Shown here one piece after another: positions 43,042-52,414 of a stretch of DNA of 64,000 nt. The stretch comes from Litchfieldella anticariensis FP35 = DSM 16096. Its GTDB lineage: Bacteria; Pseudomonadota; Gammaproteobacteria; Pseudomonadales; Halomonadaceae. Position 1 is the stretch's first letter. Every line of letters starts with the position of its first letter. The stretch covers positions 1-64,000 of the forward strand of contig NZ_KE332392.1 in assembly GCF_000409775.1 (NCBI RefSeq), read 5' to 3'. The translations under genes and the position numbers were made by a program. The notes under the pieces were generated by a model that was given only the letters and a program-made list of their open reading frames with translations, was not told where the DNA came from and searched no databases.

Positions 43042-43851
43042 TCAGGCTGATGTGGCGCCGGGCAGACGAGACAGCGGATCCTGGCGGAAGTAACGTGCGA
43101 GTAGGGCATAGAGCTCGGGATAGGCGTTATGGAGGACATCCGGCGCACTGAAGAAATGCTCGCAACACACCGCATAGCATTCACCGGGGTGGCTGGCGGC
43201 GTAGTCGTCTATCGGCGTGTCCTCACCGCGCTCGAGCCGAGCCTGCAGATCGTCCCATACGGCCGTGAAGATACGGTGCCACTCGCGTGGATCGATGTCG
43301 CGCGGCAGTGGTGGGAAACCGGCGATATCGCTGGCGTTGCCCATGTCGAGCTTGTGTGCCAGTTCGTGGATCAGCACGTTGAAGCCGGTCCAGTCGCCGC
43401 TCTCCATCAGGTCGGTAAAGGAGACCACTATCGGCCCTTGATAGGAGGTTTCGCCGGCGCGCTCGTCGACGTATTCGTGCATGATGCCGAATTCGTCCAT
43501 TTCTTCCACCTGGCGCTGGAAAGAATCAGGCAGTACCAGTATCTCGTGAACGTTGGCAAAAGCATCCTGATGCTCGTGGTCGCGCCAGTTGAGGGTCAGC
43601 AGGCAGGCCTGGGCAGCCAGCGCGAGACGCGCCGACAGGTCGAAGTTGGTGGTTTCCGCCAGGTCAGGGTGCAGTGTCAGGCGTTTGTGGTGGGCGAAGT
43701 ACCAGGCACGGCGACCCAGGCGCGCTGCCTCATCATCATCGAGCGCGGCGAGTAGGGGAATGCGGCTGAGGGCTTCGCGCCAGGCCTCATCGGGAAACGG
43801 GTGGCGGGCCTCGAAGCGTTCGGCCCGCCAGCGGCGCCATTTATCGAGCAT
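43042..43851 (-). CDS. mtfA: Zinc metallopeptidase of the MtfA (M90) family
   Basis: 269-residue cytoplasmic protein with the gluzincin motif VLIHELAHKLD and a downstream ECYAVCCEHFFSAPDVL that supplies the third zinc ligand (Glu). In Escherichia coli MtfA binds the repressor Mlc and has aminopeptidase activity. It starts nine bases after the GNAT-nitrilase gene, so the pair is co-transcribed. Family assignment is firm; the physiological partner is not. Confidence 0.9.
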   Translation of the reverse strand: MLDKWRRWRAERFEARHPFPDEAWREALSRIPLLAALDDDEAARLGRRAWYFAHHKRLTLHPDLAETTNFDLSARLALAAQACLLTLNWRDHEHQDAFANVHEILVLPDSFQRQVEEMDEFGIMHEYVDERAGETSYQGPIVVSFTDLMESGDWTGFNVLIHELAHKLDMGNASDIAGFPPLPRDIDPREWHRIFTAVWDDLQARLERGEDTPIDDYAASHPGECYAVCCEHFFSAPDVLHNAYPELYALLARYFRQDPLSRLPGATSA

Positions 43852-43860
43852 GACTGAGTC

Positions 43861-45432
43861 TCAATTTTCTTCCTGCCTTCCCCCGGACTTCCACGACCAG
43901 TCACGCCAACGCAAGTCGAACAGATCCTTGCGGCGGTCCTTGAGGTTGGTCACGGAGCCCTCGGCACGCACCACGGTCAGCCGCGTCAGGTCGAGATCGG
44001 AGAACATGATCATCTCGGTGTTGGGGGTGGTCTCGGAGAGCACGGCATCGTGCGGGAAAGCGAAGTCCGACGGCGAGAACACGGATGACTGGGCATACTG
44101 GATATCGAGATTCTCGATCGATGGCACGTTGCCCACGCTGCCGCACAACACCACGTAGCACTCGTTCTCGATGGCTCGCGCTTGGGAACAATGGCGTACA
44201 CGCAAGTAGCCGTTCTTGGTGTCGGTCCAGAACGGCACGAACAGGATATCCATGTCTTGGTCAGCCAACAGCCGCGAGAGTTCGGGAAATTCCACGTCGT
44301 AGCAGATCTGGATGCCTACACGGCCGGCATCGGTCTGGAATACGCGCAGTTCGTCGCCACCCTCGATCACCCAATCACGCCGTTCCTGAGGCGTGATGTG
44401 GAGCTTGGCCTGGGATTCCAGGCTGCCGTCACGATGGCACAGATAGGAGACATTGTAGAGGTTGCCATTCTCACCGATCTCGATCATCGAGCCGGCCACG
44501 ATATTGATGTTATAGGACACCGCCATGCGCGACAGTTCGGTTTTGAACTGCTCGGTGAAACCTGCGAGGTAACGAATGGCGGCCAATTGATCCTGCTGGG
44601 CGGCGCGATCTTGGAGGCCCATCAGCGGCGCGTTGAACAACTCCGGGAATACGGCGAAGTCGCTTTGGTAACCGGACAGGGCATCAACGAAGTATTCGAC
44701 CTGTTGCAGCACCGCTTCCACCGAGGCGAATTCACGCATCTGCCACTGTACGGCACCGACCCGCACCTGGGTGGGGCGAGTTTCCAGCACCCGCTCGGCT
44801 GGCTCGTAAAGGATGTTGTTCCACTCCAACAGAGTGGCGAAGCCCTGGGATTTCTCGTCTTCCGGCAGATACTTGCGCAGCAAGCGCTTGACCTGGAAGT
44901 CGTTGGCCAACTGGAACGACAGGATGGGGTCGTGAATCTCCTTGCGCGACACCTTGTCGATGTACTCGGTTGGCGAGAGTTCGTCTGCGTGCTGGTGATA
45001 ATTGGGGATACGACCGCCGGCGAGGATCGCGCGCAGGTTCATCGAGCGGCATAGCTCCTTACGCGCCTCGTACAGGCGTCGCCCCAGCCGGTAGCCGCGG
45101 TAGGCCGGGTCGATCAGCACGTCGAGCCCGTACATGGCATCGCCATCGGGGTCGTTGAGAATGGTCTCACGCTTGCCGATCAGATCGTCGTACTTGTGCG
45201 GATTGGAGAACTCGTCGTAGTCGACCAGCGCGGTCAGGGCCACGCCAACTACCATCTCGTCGTCCTCAATCACGATCTGGCCATCGGGAAATTCGTCAAT
45301 CAGTTTGTCGATGGTGAGCTTCGGCCAGGCGCCGCCGATATCCTCGTAGACCCGATCCATCAACGTCTTGAGCTGTGGGTAGTCGTCCGAGGTCAGGTTG
45401 CGCAGGTTGAGGTGCAGATCGTCGAGGGACAT
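43861..45432 (-). CDS. Fusion of GNAT acetyltransferase and carbon-nitrogen hydrolase
   Basis: 523-residue two-domain protein. Residues about 1-200 are a GNAT acetyltransferase fold (GLDVLIDPAYRGYRLGRRLYEARKEL holds the acetyl-CoA loop, R/Q-x-x-G-x-G/A like). From about 215 follows a nitrilase-superfamily amidase with the triad Glu in FAVFPELFNAPL, Lys in SQAKLHITPQER and Cys in GIQICYDVEFPE. Such fusions are widespread in proteobacteria and have no settled substrate. Start 45432 (MSLDDLHLNLRNL) follows AGGAACACGCCC; the frame opens at 45522. It forms an operon with mtfA. Confidence 0.9.
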   Translation of the reverse strand: MSLDDLHLNLRNLTSDDYPQLKTLMDRVYEDIGGAWPKLTIDKLIDEFPDGQIVIEDDEMVVGVALTALVDYDEFSNPHKYDDLIGKRETILNDPDGDAMYGLDVLIDPAYRGYRLGRRLYEARKELCRSMNLRAILAGGRIPNYHQHADELSPTEYIDKVSRKEIHDPILSFQLANDFQVKRLLRKYLPEDEKSQGFATLLEWNNILYEPAERVLETRPTQVRVGAVQWQMREFASVEAVLQQVEYFVDALSGYQSDFAVFPELFNAPLMGLQDRAAQQDQLAAIRYLAGFTEQFKTELSRMAVSYNINIVAGSMIEIGENGNLYNVSYLCHRDGSLESQAKLHITPQERRDWVIEGGDELRVFQTDAGRVGIQICYDVEFPELSRLLADQDMDILFVPFWTDTKNGYLRVRHCSQARAIENECYVVLCGSVGNVPSIENLDIQYAQSSVFSPSDFAFPHDAVLSETTPNTEMIMFSDLDLTRLTVVRAEGSVTNLKDRRKDLFDLRWRDWSWKSGGRQEEN

Positions 45433-45695
45433 GGGCGTGTTCCTGATCGAAGTGTGTGATCGAGAGGCGATGGCGCATTCTAGCATGGGCATTGAATGCG
45501 CTTTGAGGGCCTGGAGCGTCATGCCGTTGTCATCATGTCATCACGCCATGGTCATACGCGACCGCGACGATAAATCAAGACAATGACGCCTGAGTGGCTA
45601 CGCTTGAGATAAAGCAGGGATGACCGATATGCCGTATCCAGACACTTATTCAGTGTTTCCTGTGATCGGCGAGTGCAATCAATACCAGGCAAATC

Positions 45696-46868
45696 ATGAC
45701 CGATAACAACAACAAGCGTATCCGACTAGAAGGCGTCAGCAAGGTATGGAGGGACGTGCCGGCCGTTGACCAGGCGTCCTTCGAGGTGATGCCCGGCGAG
45801 TTCGTGATCCTGTTGGGGCCGTCCGGCTGTGGCAAATCCACCACGCTGCGCATGATTGCGGGCCTCGAACGCGTCTCGGCGGGGCGTATCCATATCGGCG
45901 AACGCGAAGTGACGTCGATGCCGCCGGGAGATCGCGGTATCAGCATGGTATTCCAGTCCTATGCACTGTTCCCGCACCTGAACGTCGCCGACAACATCGT
46001 CTTCGGCTTGCGCAGCCGCAAGGTGCCCAAACCCGAACGCCAAGTGCGTCTCGATAAGGTGGCCCGGCTGGTGGGCCTCGAGAACTACCTGGATCGCAAG
46101 CCGGCCCAGCTCTCCGGCGGTCAACGCCAGCGCGTGGCACTGGCCCGGGCTATTATTTCCGAGCATCCAATATGTTTAATGGACGAGCCGCTTTCCAACC
46201 TCGATGCCCGGCTGCGCGGCGAGATGCGACGCGAGATCAAATCACTTCAGCAGCGCCTGGGCATGACGGTGATCTACGTTACTCACGACCAGGTAGAAGC
46301 CATGAGCATGGGCGACCGCGTGATCCTGATGCAGGACGGTCGCATCGTGCAGGATGGCACGCCCGGCGATCTTTATAACCACCCGGCCACGGCATTCGCG
46401 GCAAGCTTCATCGGCAGCCCGGCGATGAACCTGGTGCCACTCGTCGCCAGTCGTGATGGCGCCGCTATCGAGGGTGAACCGCGTTGTGCCATCGCCCCCC
46501 ATCGGGCAGCCGGCTGCCAACTGGGCATTCGTCCGGAAGACATCCACATCGAGCCAGCGGAAGCTGCCGGCGTGCCGGCCGAGGTGCTTGATGAGGAGTA
46601 CCTTGGCGCCGACACCATTATTCGACTGCGGGTAGGGAAGCAGGAACTGCGCGCTCGTCTGCCTGGGGTGATGTCGCTTAGTGGTGAAAGGTCCTGCCGC
46701 CTGCAGTGGACGCCGAAAGCGGCTCACTTCTTCGCCAGTGAGGATGGGCGCCGGCTGGATCTCCAAGGTTATGACTTCGCAGCTGCCCGTGGCTGCGATT
46801 CTAGGGAAGACGAGGCCCAGACCTCGACTGCACATGATGGGAACTACCCTCCAGGAGTGAACCGATGA
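45696..46868 (+). CDS. Carbohydrate ABC transporter ATP-binding protein (MalK/UgpC type)
   Basis: 390-residue ATPase with Walker A GPSGCGKST, signature LSGGQRQRVALARAI, Walker B ICLMDEPLSNLD and switch His YVTHDQVEAM. A C-terminal TOBE/regulatory region follows (LGIRPEDIHIEPAEAAGV). This is the CUT1 importer type for oligosaccharides or glycerol phosphates. The stop overlaps the receptor gene start (ATGA). It has a long polar tail after residue 355, unusual but present in some members. Confidence 0.9.
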   Translation: MTDNNNKRIRLEGVSKVWRDVPAVDQASFEVMPGEFVILLGPSGCGKSTTLRMIAGLERVSAGRIHIGEREVTSMPPGDRGISMVFQSYALFPHLNVADNIVFGLRSRKVPKPERQVRLDKVARLVGLENYLDRKPAQLSGGQRQRVALARAIISEHPICLMDEPLSNLDARLRGEMRREIKSLQQRLGMTVIYVTHDQVEAMSMGDRVILMQDGRIVQDGTPGDLYNHPATAFAASFIGSPAMNLVPLVASRDGAAIEGEPRCAIAPHRAAGCQLGIRPEDIHIEPAEAAGVPAEVLDEEYLGADTIIRLRVGKQELRARLPGVMSLSGERSCRLQWTPKAAHFFASEDGRRLDLQGYDFAAARGCDSREDEAQTSTAHDGNYPPGVNR

Positions 46869-48154
46869 GCTCGCGACTTCCTCATGCATTGAGTGGTTTG
46901 GCCGCTGCCGGCCTACTGATGGCTGCCGGTCAGTCATCCGCCCAGGACCAGGTCGAACTGACCATGTACTACCCTATCGCGGTTGGCGGTGCCCTGACCG
47001 AAGTGATCGACGGTCTGGTCACCGACTTCGAGGCCGAACATCCGGACATCTCGGTGGATGCCATCTACGCCGGCAATTACGACGACACCCGGGTGCGCGC
47101 GATGTCGGCCATCGAGGCCGGCGATATCCCGCAACTCTCGGTGATGTTCTCGATCGATCTCTACGAGCTCATCGAACAGGATGTCATCGTCCCCTTCGAC
47201 GACCTGGTGCAGAGCGATGAAGAGCGGGCATGGCTCGACAGCTTCTATCCGGCCCTGATGGAGAACGGCCGGCTCGACGGCAAGACCTACGGCATTCCCT
47301 TCCAGCGCTCGACCATCGTCTTCTACTGGAACAAGGATGTTTTCGAAGCGGCTGGCCTCGACCCCGAACGCCCGCCGGAAACCTGGCAGGAAATGGCCGA
47401 GATGGGCGCCGCCGTTCGCGAGGCAAGCAATGGCGAGCAGTGGGGCGTGATGGTGCCCTCCACCGGTTACCCCTACTGGATGTTCCAGGCCTTTGCCTTC
47501 CAGAACGGCCATCGCCTGATGAGCGACGACGGTACCGAGGTCTATTTCGATGATCCGGCTGCCATCGAGGCGCTGGAATACTGGGTGTCGCTGGCCAACG
47601 AGCATAACGCCATGCCTGCCGGCGCCATCGAATGGGGCACTCTGCGCCAGAATTTCATCGAACAGTCCACGGCGATGATGTGGCACAGCACCGGCAACCT
47701 CACCGCCGTGCGCAACGAGGCCAATTTCGACTTCGGCGTGGCCATGTTGCCCATGAACACCCAACGCGGCAGCCCCACCGGCGGTGGCAACTTCTATATC
47801 TTCAAGGGTACCAGCGACGAGGAACAGCGTGCCGCCATGACCTTCATCCGTTGGATGACGGCACCGGAACGTGCCGCGGCTTGGTCGATGGAAACCGGCT
47901 ACATGGGCGTGAGTCCGGCCGCCTACGAAACCGAGGCGCTGAGCAATTACGTCGAGGAATTCCCACCGGCGGCAGTGGCTCGCGATCAACTCGAGCATGC
48001 CACCGCCGAACTAGCCACCTACCAGGGCGGCCGGGTGCGGCGTGCGCTCGACAATGCCGTACAGGCGGCGCTGACCGGGCAGATGTCGCCCGAAGAAGCG
48101 CTGAAGCAGGCCCAGGCCGAGGCTGACGCCGCGCTGCGCCGTTATGCACGCTGA
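46865..48154 (+). CDS. CUT1-type ABC transporter substrate-binding protein (UgpB-like)
   Basis: 429-residue periplasmic receptor with a signal peptide (SRLPHALSGLAAAGLLMAAG, cleavage near SSAQD). It has the extracellular-solute-binding family 1 layout. The starting strand VELTMYYPIAVGGALTEVID followed by DFEAEHPDISVDAIYAGNYD, and YGIPFQRSTIVFYWNKDVF, most resemble UgpB-like glycerol-3-phosphate receptors. The ligand could also be a related polyol phosphate or glycoside. It is followed by a long palindromic element before the permeases. Confidence 0.87.
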   Translation: MSSRLPHALSGLAAAGLLMAAGQSSAQDQVELTMYYPIAVGGALTEVIDGLVTDFEAEHPDISVDAIYAGNYDDTRVRAMSAIEAGDIPQLSVMFSIDLYELIEQDVIVPFDDLVQSDEERAWLDSFYPALMENGRLDGKTYGIPFQRSTIVFYWNKDVFEAAGLDPERPPETWQEMAEMGAAVREASNGEQWGVMVPSTGYPYWMFQAFAFQNGHRLMSDDGTEVYFDDPAAIEALEYWVSLANEHNAMPAGAIEWGTLRQNFIEQSTAMMWHSTGNLTAVRNEANFDFGVAMLPMNTQRGSPTGGGNFYIFKGTSDEEQRAAMTFIRWMTAPERAAAWSMETGYMGVSPAAYETEALSNYVEEFPPAAVARDQLEHATAELATYQGGRVRRALDNAVQAALTGQMSPEEALKQAQAEADAALRRYAR

Positions 48155-48200
48155 CGCTGAAGGCGCTCAGTCGGGGTCTGGGTTAGACGCAAACAGCGGT

Positions 48201-48299
48201 GCCGGGGGCGAGAGTCAATGAGGAGGCGCTGTGAATCCCTCCTTGGACGCTACATTTGCCATCCATGGCAAATGACCTCCTCATTGACCTGCCCCCGGC
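48201..48299. repeat. 99-bp palindromic element between receptor and permease genes
   Basis: Outer arms GCCGGGGGC...GTCAATGAGGAGG (48201-48226) and its near-complement (48276-48299, CCTCCTCATTGAC...GCCCCCGGC) enclose a perfect inner hairpin CATTTGCCAT-CC-ATGGCAAATG (48253-48274). It is large and regular enough to be a mobile-type intergenic repeat, and it would fold stably in the mRNA downstream of the receptor gene. Confidence 0.75.
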
Positions 48300-48323
48300 T
48301 CAGCTCCAGGCAGGAGACGTGAC

Positions 48324-49211
48324 ATGGCGAAACGGACCTCCGATCGCCGCATGCAGGTCTACGGTGCGCTGTTGTTGCTGCCGGCAGCAGTGTTGCTGGG
48401 TACTTTCGCCTATCTGCCGACGGTCGCCACCCTGATCAACAGCCTGTTCCTGCCCGGTTTTCGCGGCTCGCCACCGGAATTCGTCGGACTCGAAAACTAT
48501 GCACTGCTGATCGAGGACCGTACCTTCTGGAAGGTGGCGCGCAACAACCTGATCTATGCGCTGGGCACCATTCCCACTGCAATCGCCCTGGCGCTGGGCA
48601 TGGCATTGTTCGTCAATGGTCGGCTGCCGGGGCGAGGCCTGGTACGCATGGCCTATTTCACCCCGACCATTCTGCCAATGATCGCCGCGGCGAATATCTG
48701 GATGTTTTTCTACGCGCCGCAGATCGGCTTATTCAACAACCTGCTGGGTGCGTTGGGTGTCACCGGCCCCAACTGGCTGGGCGACCCCAGCGTGGCACTT
48801 ACCTCAGTGATCGCGATGGCCGTGTGGAAGGAAGCCGGTTTCTTCATGATCTTCTACCTGGCGGCGTTGCAGAGCATTCCGCCTGAGCTGGAGGAGGCCG
48901 CCAACCTGGAAGGCACCAGCCGCTGGAGTTTCTTCTGGCGGGTAACCTTCCCGCTGTTGATGCCGACCACACTGTTCGTGCTGATCAATGCACTGATCAA
49001 TGCGGTACGAGTGGTCGATCACCTGTTCATTCTCACCAAGGGCGGGCCCAACAACGCCACCAATCTATTGCTCTATTACGTCTACGAGAACGCCTTCTCG
49101 TTCTTCGACCGCACCTACGCCGCGACCATCACTGTGATCATACTGCTGGTGCTCGCCGTGGTGGCCACTGTGAAGTTCACCGTGCTCGATCGACGCACGC
49201 ACTATCAGTGA
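48324..49211 (+). CDS. CUT1 ABC transporter permease (UgpA/MalF type)
   Basis: 295-residue permease with six helices and the EAA loop ELEEAANLEGTSRWSFFWRVTFPLL (only its core is needed: EEAANLEG...FPLL). The N-terminus has MQVYGALLLLPAAVLLG, the typical first helix. Late VVDHLFILTKGGPNNATNLL is a strong family motif. It starts after CAGGAGACGTG and pairs with the next permease. Confidence 0.9.
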   Translation: MAKRTSDRRMQVYGALLLLPAAVLLGTFAYLPTVATLINSLFLPGFRGSPPEFVGLENYALLIEDRTFWKVARNNLIYALGTIPTAIALALGMALFVNGRLPGRGLVRMAYFTPTILPMIAAANIWMFFYAPQIGLFNNLLGALGVTGPNWLGDPSVALTSVIAMAVWKEAGFFMIFYLAALQSIPPELEEAANLEGTSRWSFFWRVTFPLLMPTTLFVLINALINAVRVVDHLFILTKGGPNNATNLLLYYVYENAFSFFDRTYAATITVIILLVLAVVATVKFTVLDRRTHYQ

Positions 49212-49230
49212 ATTCAGCAAGGACCAGGCC

Positions 49231-50082
49231 ATGACCACGCCAACTGCCGCCGCACCCACGACGCCATCACGTCGCCTGGTTCGTGTTCCAAGCCTGGAGA
49301 CCACTGCTGCGTGGCTGTTGGCGATTGTCTGGATATTCCCACTGCTATATGCCCTATGGGCAGCCTTCCATCCGCTGGCGTTCATGGTGCGCTTCGATCT
49401 GCTGGCACCGCTGACACTGGATAACTTCACCAATGCCTGGAACCAGGCCCCATTCGAGCGCTACTACCTGAATACCTTCCTGCTGGTTACTGGTATCGTC
49501 GCCGCCCAGTTCGTGGTCTGCACCCTGGCTGGCTTCGCCTTCGCACGCTTCCCGATCCCCGGCAAGGATACGCTGTTCATGCTGGTGTTGATTCAGCTAT
49601 TCGTGTTTCCCGAAGTGCTGATCGTCGAGAATTATCGCATCGCCAGCGGCTTGGGGTTGGTCGACACCATCACCGGCATCGGCTTGCCCTATGTGGCCAG
49701 TGCCTTCGGTATCTTCCTATTGCGCCAGACCTTCAAGACCATTCCCCGCGAACTGGAAGACGCCGCCCGTGTGGAAGGCTGCGGTTGGATGGCGGTGCTA
49801 CTCAAGGTCTACGTGCCGCTCGCCAAGCCCACCTACCTGGCCTATGGTCTAGTGTCGATCAGCCACCACTGGAACAACTTCCTGTGGCCGCTGGTGGTCA
49901 CCAACTCGGTGGAAAGCCGCCCGCTGACGGTAGGGTTGGGGATTTTCTCGGCACCGGAAACCGGCGTCAACTGGGCCACCATCAGCGCCGCCACCCTGCT
50001 CAGCATTGCCCCATTACTTGTTGCCTTCCTGCTGTTCCAACGCCAGTTCGTGCAGTCATTCCTGCGAGCAGGGATTCGCTGA
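49231..50082 (+). CDS. CUT1 ABC transporter permease (UgpE/MalG type)
   Basis: 283-residue permease with a polar N-terminal 25 residues, six helices and the EAA loop ELEDAARVEGCGWMAVLLK near residue 175. The segment SISHHWNNFLWPLVVTN is highly characteristic of UgpE/MalG-type subunits. It ends the ABC operon, 20 bp after the first permease. No sugar-metabolising gene follows, so the substrate must be inferred only from the receptor. Confidence 0.9.
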   Translation: MTTPTAAAPTTPSRRLVRVPSLETTAAWLLAIVWIFPLLYALWAAFHPLAFMVRFDLLAPLTLDNFTNAWNQAPFERYYLNTFLLVTGIVAAQFVVCTLAGFAFARFPIPGKDTLFMLVLIQLFVFPEVLIVENYRIASGLGLVDTITGIGLPYVASAFGIFLLRQTFKTIPRELEDAARVEGCGWMAVLLKVYVPLAKPTYLAYGLVSISHHWNNFLWPLVVTNSVESRPLTVGLGIFSAPETGVNWATISAATLLSIAPLLVAFLLFQRQFVQSFLRAGIR

Positions 50083-50196
50083 ATCCGCTCGAGTCAGCCG
50101 ATTCATGGAAGATCACCAAGAATGGCTCCTGGCTGTCGATTCCAGACTGGCCTGTTCGACAAGGAAGTGAACAACCCCACCAGCGGAGCGACGACC

Positions 50197-50649
50197 ATGC
50201 GATTCATGATCATTGTGAAGGCAAGCCAGGACTCGGAAGCCGGCAAGATGCCGAGCCATGAGTTACTGGAGGCAATGGGCAAGTACAACGAGGAACTGGT
50301 CAAGGCCGGCATCCTTCTCAGCGGCGAAGGGCTGCAGCCGAGCAGCAAGGGCGCGCGGGTACGCTTCTCGGGCGACCAGCACACCGTCATCGACGGCCCA
50401 TTCCCCGAGACCAAGGAGTTGATTGCCGGCTTCTGGCTGTGGCAGGTGAAATCGAAGGAAGAGGCCATCGAGTGGGTCAAGCGTTGCCCCAACCCGATGC
50501 CTGGCACTGAAGCCGAGATAGAGATTCGCCAGGTATTCGAGGATGAAGATTTCGGAGAGGAGTTCACGCCGGAGTTGCGCGAACAGGAAGAGCGTTGGCG
50601 TGCCCAGGCCGCTCAGAACGCTGAAGAAGCGAACCGCAAACCCCAATGA
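50197..50649 (+). CDS. YciI-family protein with DGPF motif
   Basis: 150-residue cytoplasmic protein of the YciI/DGPF family: MRFMIIVKASQDSEAG at the start, the DGPFPETKELIAGFW motif near residue 67, and RCPNPMPGTEAEIEIRQV at the end of the fold. A His and Asp in such proteins form a putative active site; function is unknown. Start 50197 is chosen by family alignment; the longer frame from 50122 has no support. It is followed by a glutathione S-transferase gene 73 bp on. Confidence 0.87.
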   Translation: MRFMIIVKASQDSEAGKMPSHELLEAMGKYNEELVKAGILLSGEGLQPSSKGARVRFSGDQHTVIDGPFPETKELIAGFWLWQVKSKEEAIEWVKRCPNPMPGTEAEIEIRQVFEDEDFGEEFTPELREQEERWRAQAAQNAEEANRKPQ

Positions 50650-50722
50650 CCTGGCAAGCTTCCTATGCTGGCCTCGTTGCTGATAGACGTGGCCAGCGCC
50701 TTCGGCATCTTGGAGGATCAAA

Positions 50723-51352
50723 ATGAAACTGTATGGATTTGGTCCCACCCGCTCGCTTCGTGTCCTTTGGGGATTGGGAGAGCTTGGTGCAGAATTCGAG
50801 TTTGTGTCGGTCAACCTGGTAGAAGGGGAGCACCTTCATCCAGAGTTTCTTCGCCTCAATCCTGCCGGCAAGGTCCCGGTATTGGTTGATGGTGACCTCG
50901 TGCTCACCGAGTCGGCGGCGATCGTTCTGTATCTGGCGGAAAAATATCCTGCCAAAGGATTGCTGCCTAGCGATATCAAGGAACGGGCACAGGTATATCG
51001 CTGGGTAATGTTTGCGGTGACCGAGCTGGAACAGCCCCTGTGGCGGATTGCTAAACATACGATGTTATATCCAGAAGAAAAGCGTTTGCCCGCTGATATC
51101 GCGCTCGCAAGACAGGATTTCGTGGATATGGTCTCTGTGCTGGATCGACATATGGATGGGCGGCAATTCATCATAGGCGATGACATCACAGTCGCCGATT
51201 GTGTGACTGCCTATCTCATGGATTGGGCAAATGAGCTAGATTTTCTCAGCGACCTTCCACAACTTCGCGCGTATCTGCAACGCATGTATGCACGTCCCAG
51301 CGCACCCCCACGTATCGCAGAGGCGTTCAGGGAGGTTTCGAAGAGTCCGTAA
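50723..51352 (+). CDS. Glutathione S-transferase
   Basis: 209-residue protein with a thioredoxin-like N-terminal domain (MKLYGFGPTRSLRVLWGLGE, NPAGKVPVLVDGDLVLTESAAI with the cis-Pro and the glutathione-binding Glu-Ser pair) and an all-helical C-terminal domain ending in GDDITVADCVTAYLMDW. Ser11, or the Thr before it, is a candidate catalytic residue. RBS TTGGAGGA. Substrate unknown; it conjugates glutathione to electrophiles or acts as a peroxidase. Confidence 0.9.
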   Translation: MKLYGFGPTRSLRVLWGLGELGAEFEFVSVNLVEGEHLHPEFLRLNPAGKVPVLVDGDLVLTESAAIVLYLAEKYPAKGLLPSDIKERAQVYRWVMFAVTELEQPLWRIAKHTMLYPEEKRLPADIALARQDFVDMVSVLDRHMDGRQFIIGDDITVADCVTAYLMDWANELDFLSDLPQLRAYLQRMYARPSAPPRIAEAFREVSKSP

Positions 51353-51373
51353 GTCCTGTGAAGCAGGCGTCTT

Positions 51374-51387
51374 GCCCCCGAGGGGGC
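51374..51387 (+). terminator. Short GC-rich hairpin after the GST gene
   Basis: GCCCCCGAGGGGGC (51374-51387) folds into a tight 5-bp stem with loop CGAG, 21 bp after the GST stop and followed by TTCATAAA. It is the likely transcription end of the yciI-gst pair. Confidence 0.5.
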
Positions 51388-51795
51388 TTCATAAAGATGC
51401 GGTTTATGTTGTCTATGCGTTGAAATTGCGTATTAAGGGAAAAGCCAGCAGGGGCGAGGACCAATGCCCGTCGTTCGATGGCGGTAAACAGCGAAGCTAT
51501 GCTGGTGGTGAGGATCGCGTCCGAACACCGGCTGGCCGTTAGGGTCTGGGCCGGACATGCCATGGAGAAGGATGGCGGCGCGATCCTCACCAGTTTCAGT
51601 TAGTACCTGGTCGTTGAGGATGGTAAGCGTCATACGTCGAGCACCACACAATTCCTGCATACAAAAGGATACAATTGCGTAACAATATGCAATAGGAGCA
51701 GGGAGGTTCGAAGGGAACGACCGAGCAGGGAAACTCAATGTAGCAAGGAGGCACGAACAGGGGGTTCGTGGTGACTTGTGCAGGGAATAGCTCTC
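51388..51795. other. Gene-poor stretch with small inverted repeats
   Basis: About 400 bp in which I see no supported protein gene. An open frame on the minus strand (51433-51738) shows no recognisable family. CACGAAC...GTTCGTG is an inverted repeat near 51754-51772. The stretch ends in a terminator-like hairpin, so an unrecognised small RNA is possible. Confidence 0.4.
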
Positions 51796-51828
51796 AAAGC
51801 CCGGCCGGTGGTATGACGGTCGGGCTTT
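51796..51828. terminator. Terminator-like hairpin near the VOC gene end
   Basis: AAAGCCCGGCCG (51796-51807) and CGGTCGGGCTTT (51817-51828) pair with one mismatch around a nine-base loop. The A-rich and T-rich flanks allow termination in both directions. It lies 20 bp beyond the end of the minus-strand VOC gene. Confidence 0.7.
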
Positions 51829-51848
51829 CTCGTTAGAGAAACACTAAA

Positions 51849-52292
51849 TCACTTGGCAAACAGCATTGAAATATTGGCGAAGGCCTTGATCTCCAGTGCG
51901 TTGCCGGAGGGATCGGAGAAAAACATCGTGGATTGTTCACCGGGCTGTCCCTTGAAGCGGGTGTATGGCTCGATGATGAACTCGATGCCTTGGGCCTGCA
52001 GCCGGCTGGCGATTGCTTCCCACTCGTCCACCGGGAGTACGATACCGAAATGGCGCACCGGCACATCGTGTCCGTCGACAGCGTTACGTTCGGCAAGGCC
52101 GGTTTCAGCGGGCGCCAGGTGCGCAACGATCTGGTGACCGTAGAAGTTGAAGTCGACCCAGTCGTCCGAGCTGCGCCCTTCGGGACAGCCAAGGATTTCA
52201 CCGTAGAACTTACGTGCCAAGGTGAGATCGTGCACCGGAAACGCGAGATGGAAAGGGGACATCATAGCGGGATTCGTGGTGGGAACCTGCAT
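51849..52292 (-). CDS. VOC-family (glyoxalase/dioxygenase fold) protein
   Basis: 147-residue single VOC protein. It begins [20 protein letters not shown] after a short leader, and the metal-site residues His and Glu lie in [19 protein letters not shown] and [13 protein letters not shown]. Such proteins bind a divalent metal and act on glyoxal adducts, fosfomycin or aromatic substrates. Start 52292 (MQVPTTN) follows AGGAGCGCC; the frame opens at 52427, where it would overlap the upstream chaC gene end. Substrate unknown. Confidence 0.83.
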   Translation of the reverse strand: MQVPTTNPAMMSPFHLAFPVHDLTLARKFYGEILGCPEGRSSDDWVDFNFYGHQIVAHLAPAETGLAERNAVDGHDVPVRHFGIVLPVDEWEAIASRLQAQGIEFIIEPYTRFKGQPGEQSTMFFSDPSGNALEIKAFANISMLFAK

Positions 52293-52414
52293 GGCGGCGC
52301 TCCTACGAGTTGAGAGAATGACTGCCATGATAGGGAGACTCGACAAAAATAAAAATCCATATTGCTTAGTGCCGCCTATAGCGCCCTGGGGCAGTAGGCC
52401 GGGACTCATTCCCT

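Noticed and set aside
51433..51738. 101-codon minus-strand frame in the gene-poor stretch
   Set aside because: No family resemblance or ribosome site; composition is not distinctive.
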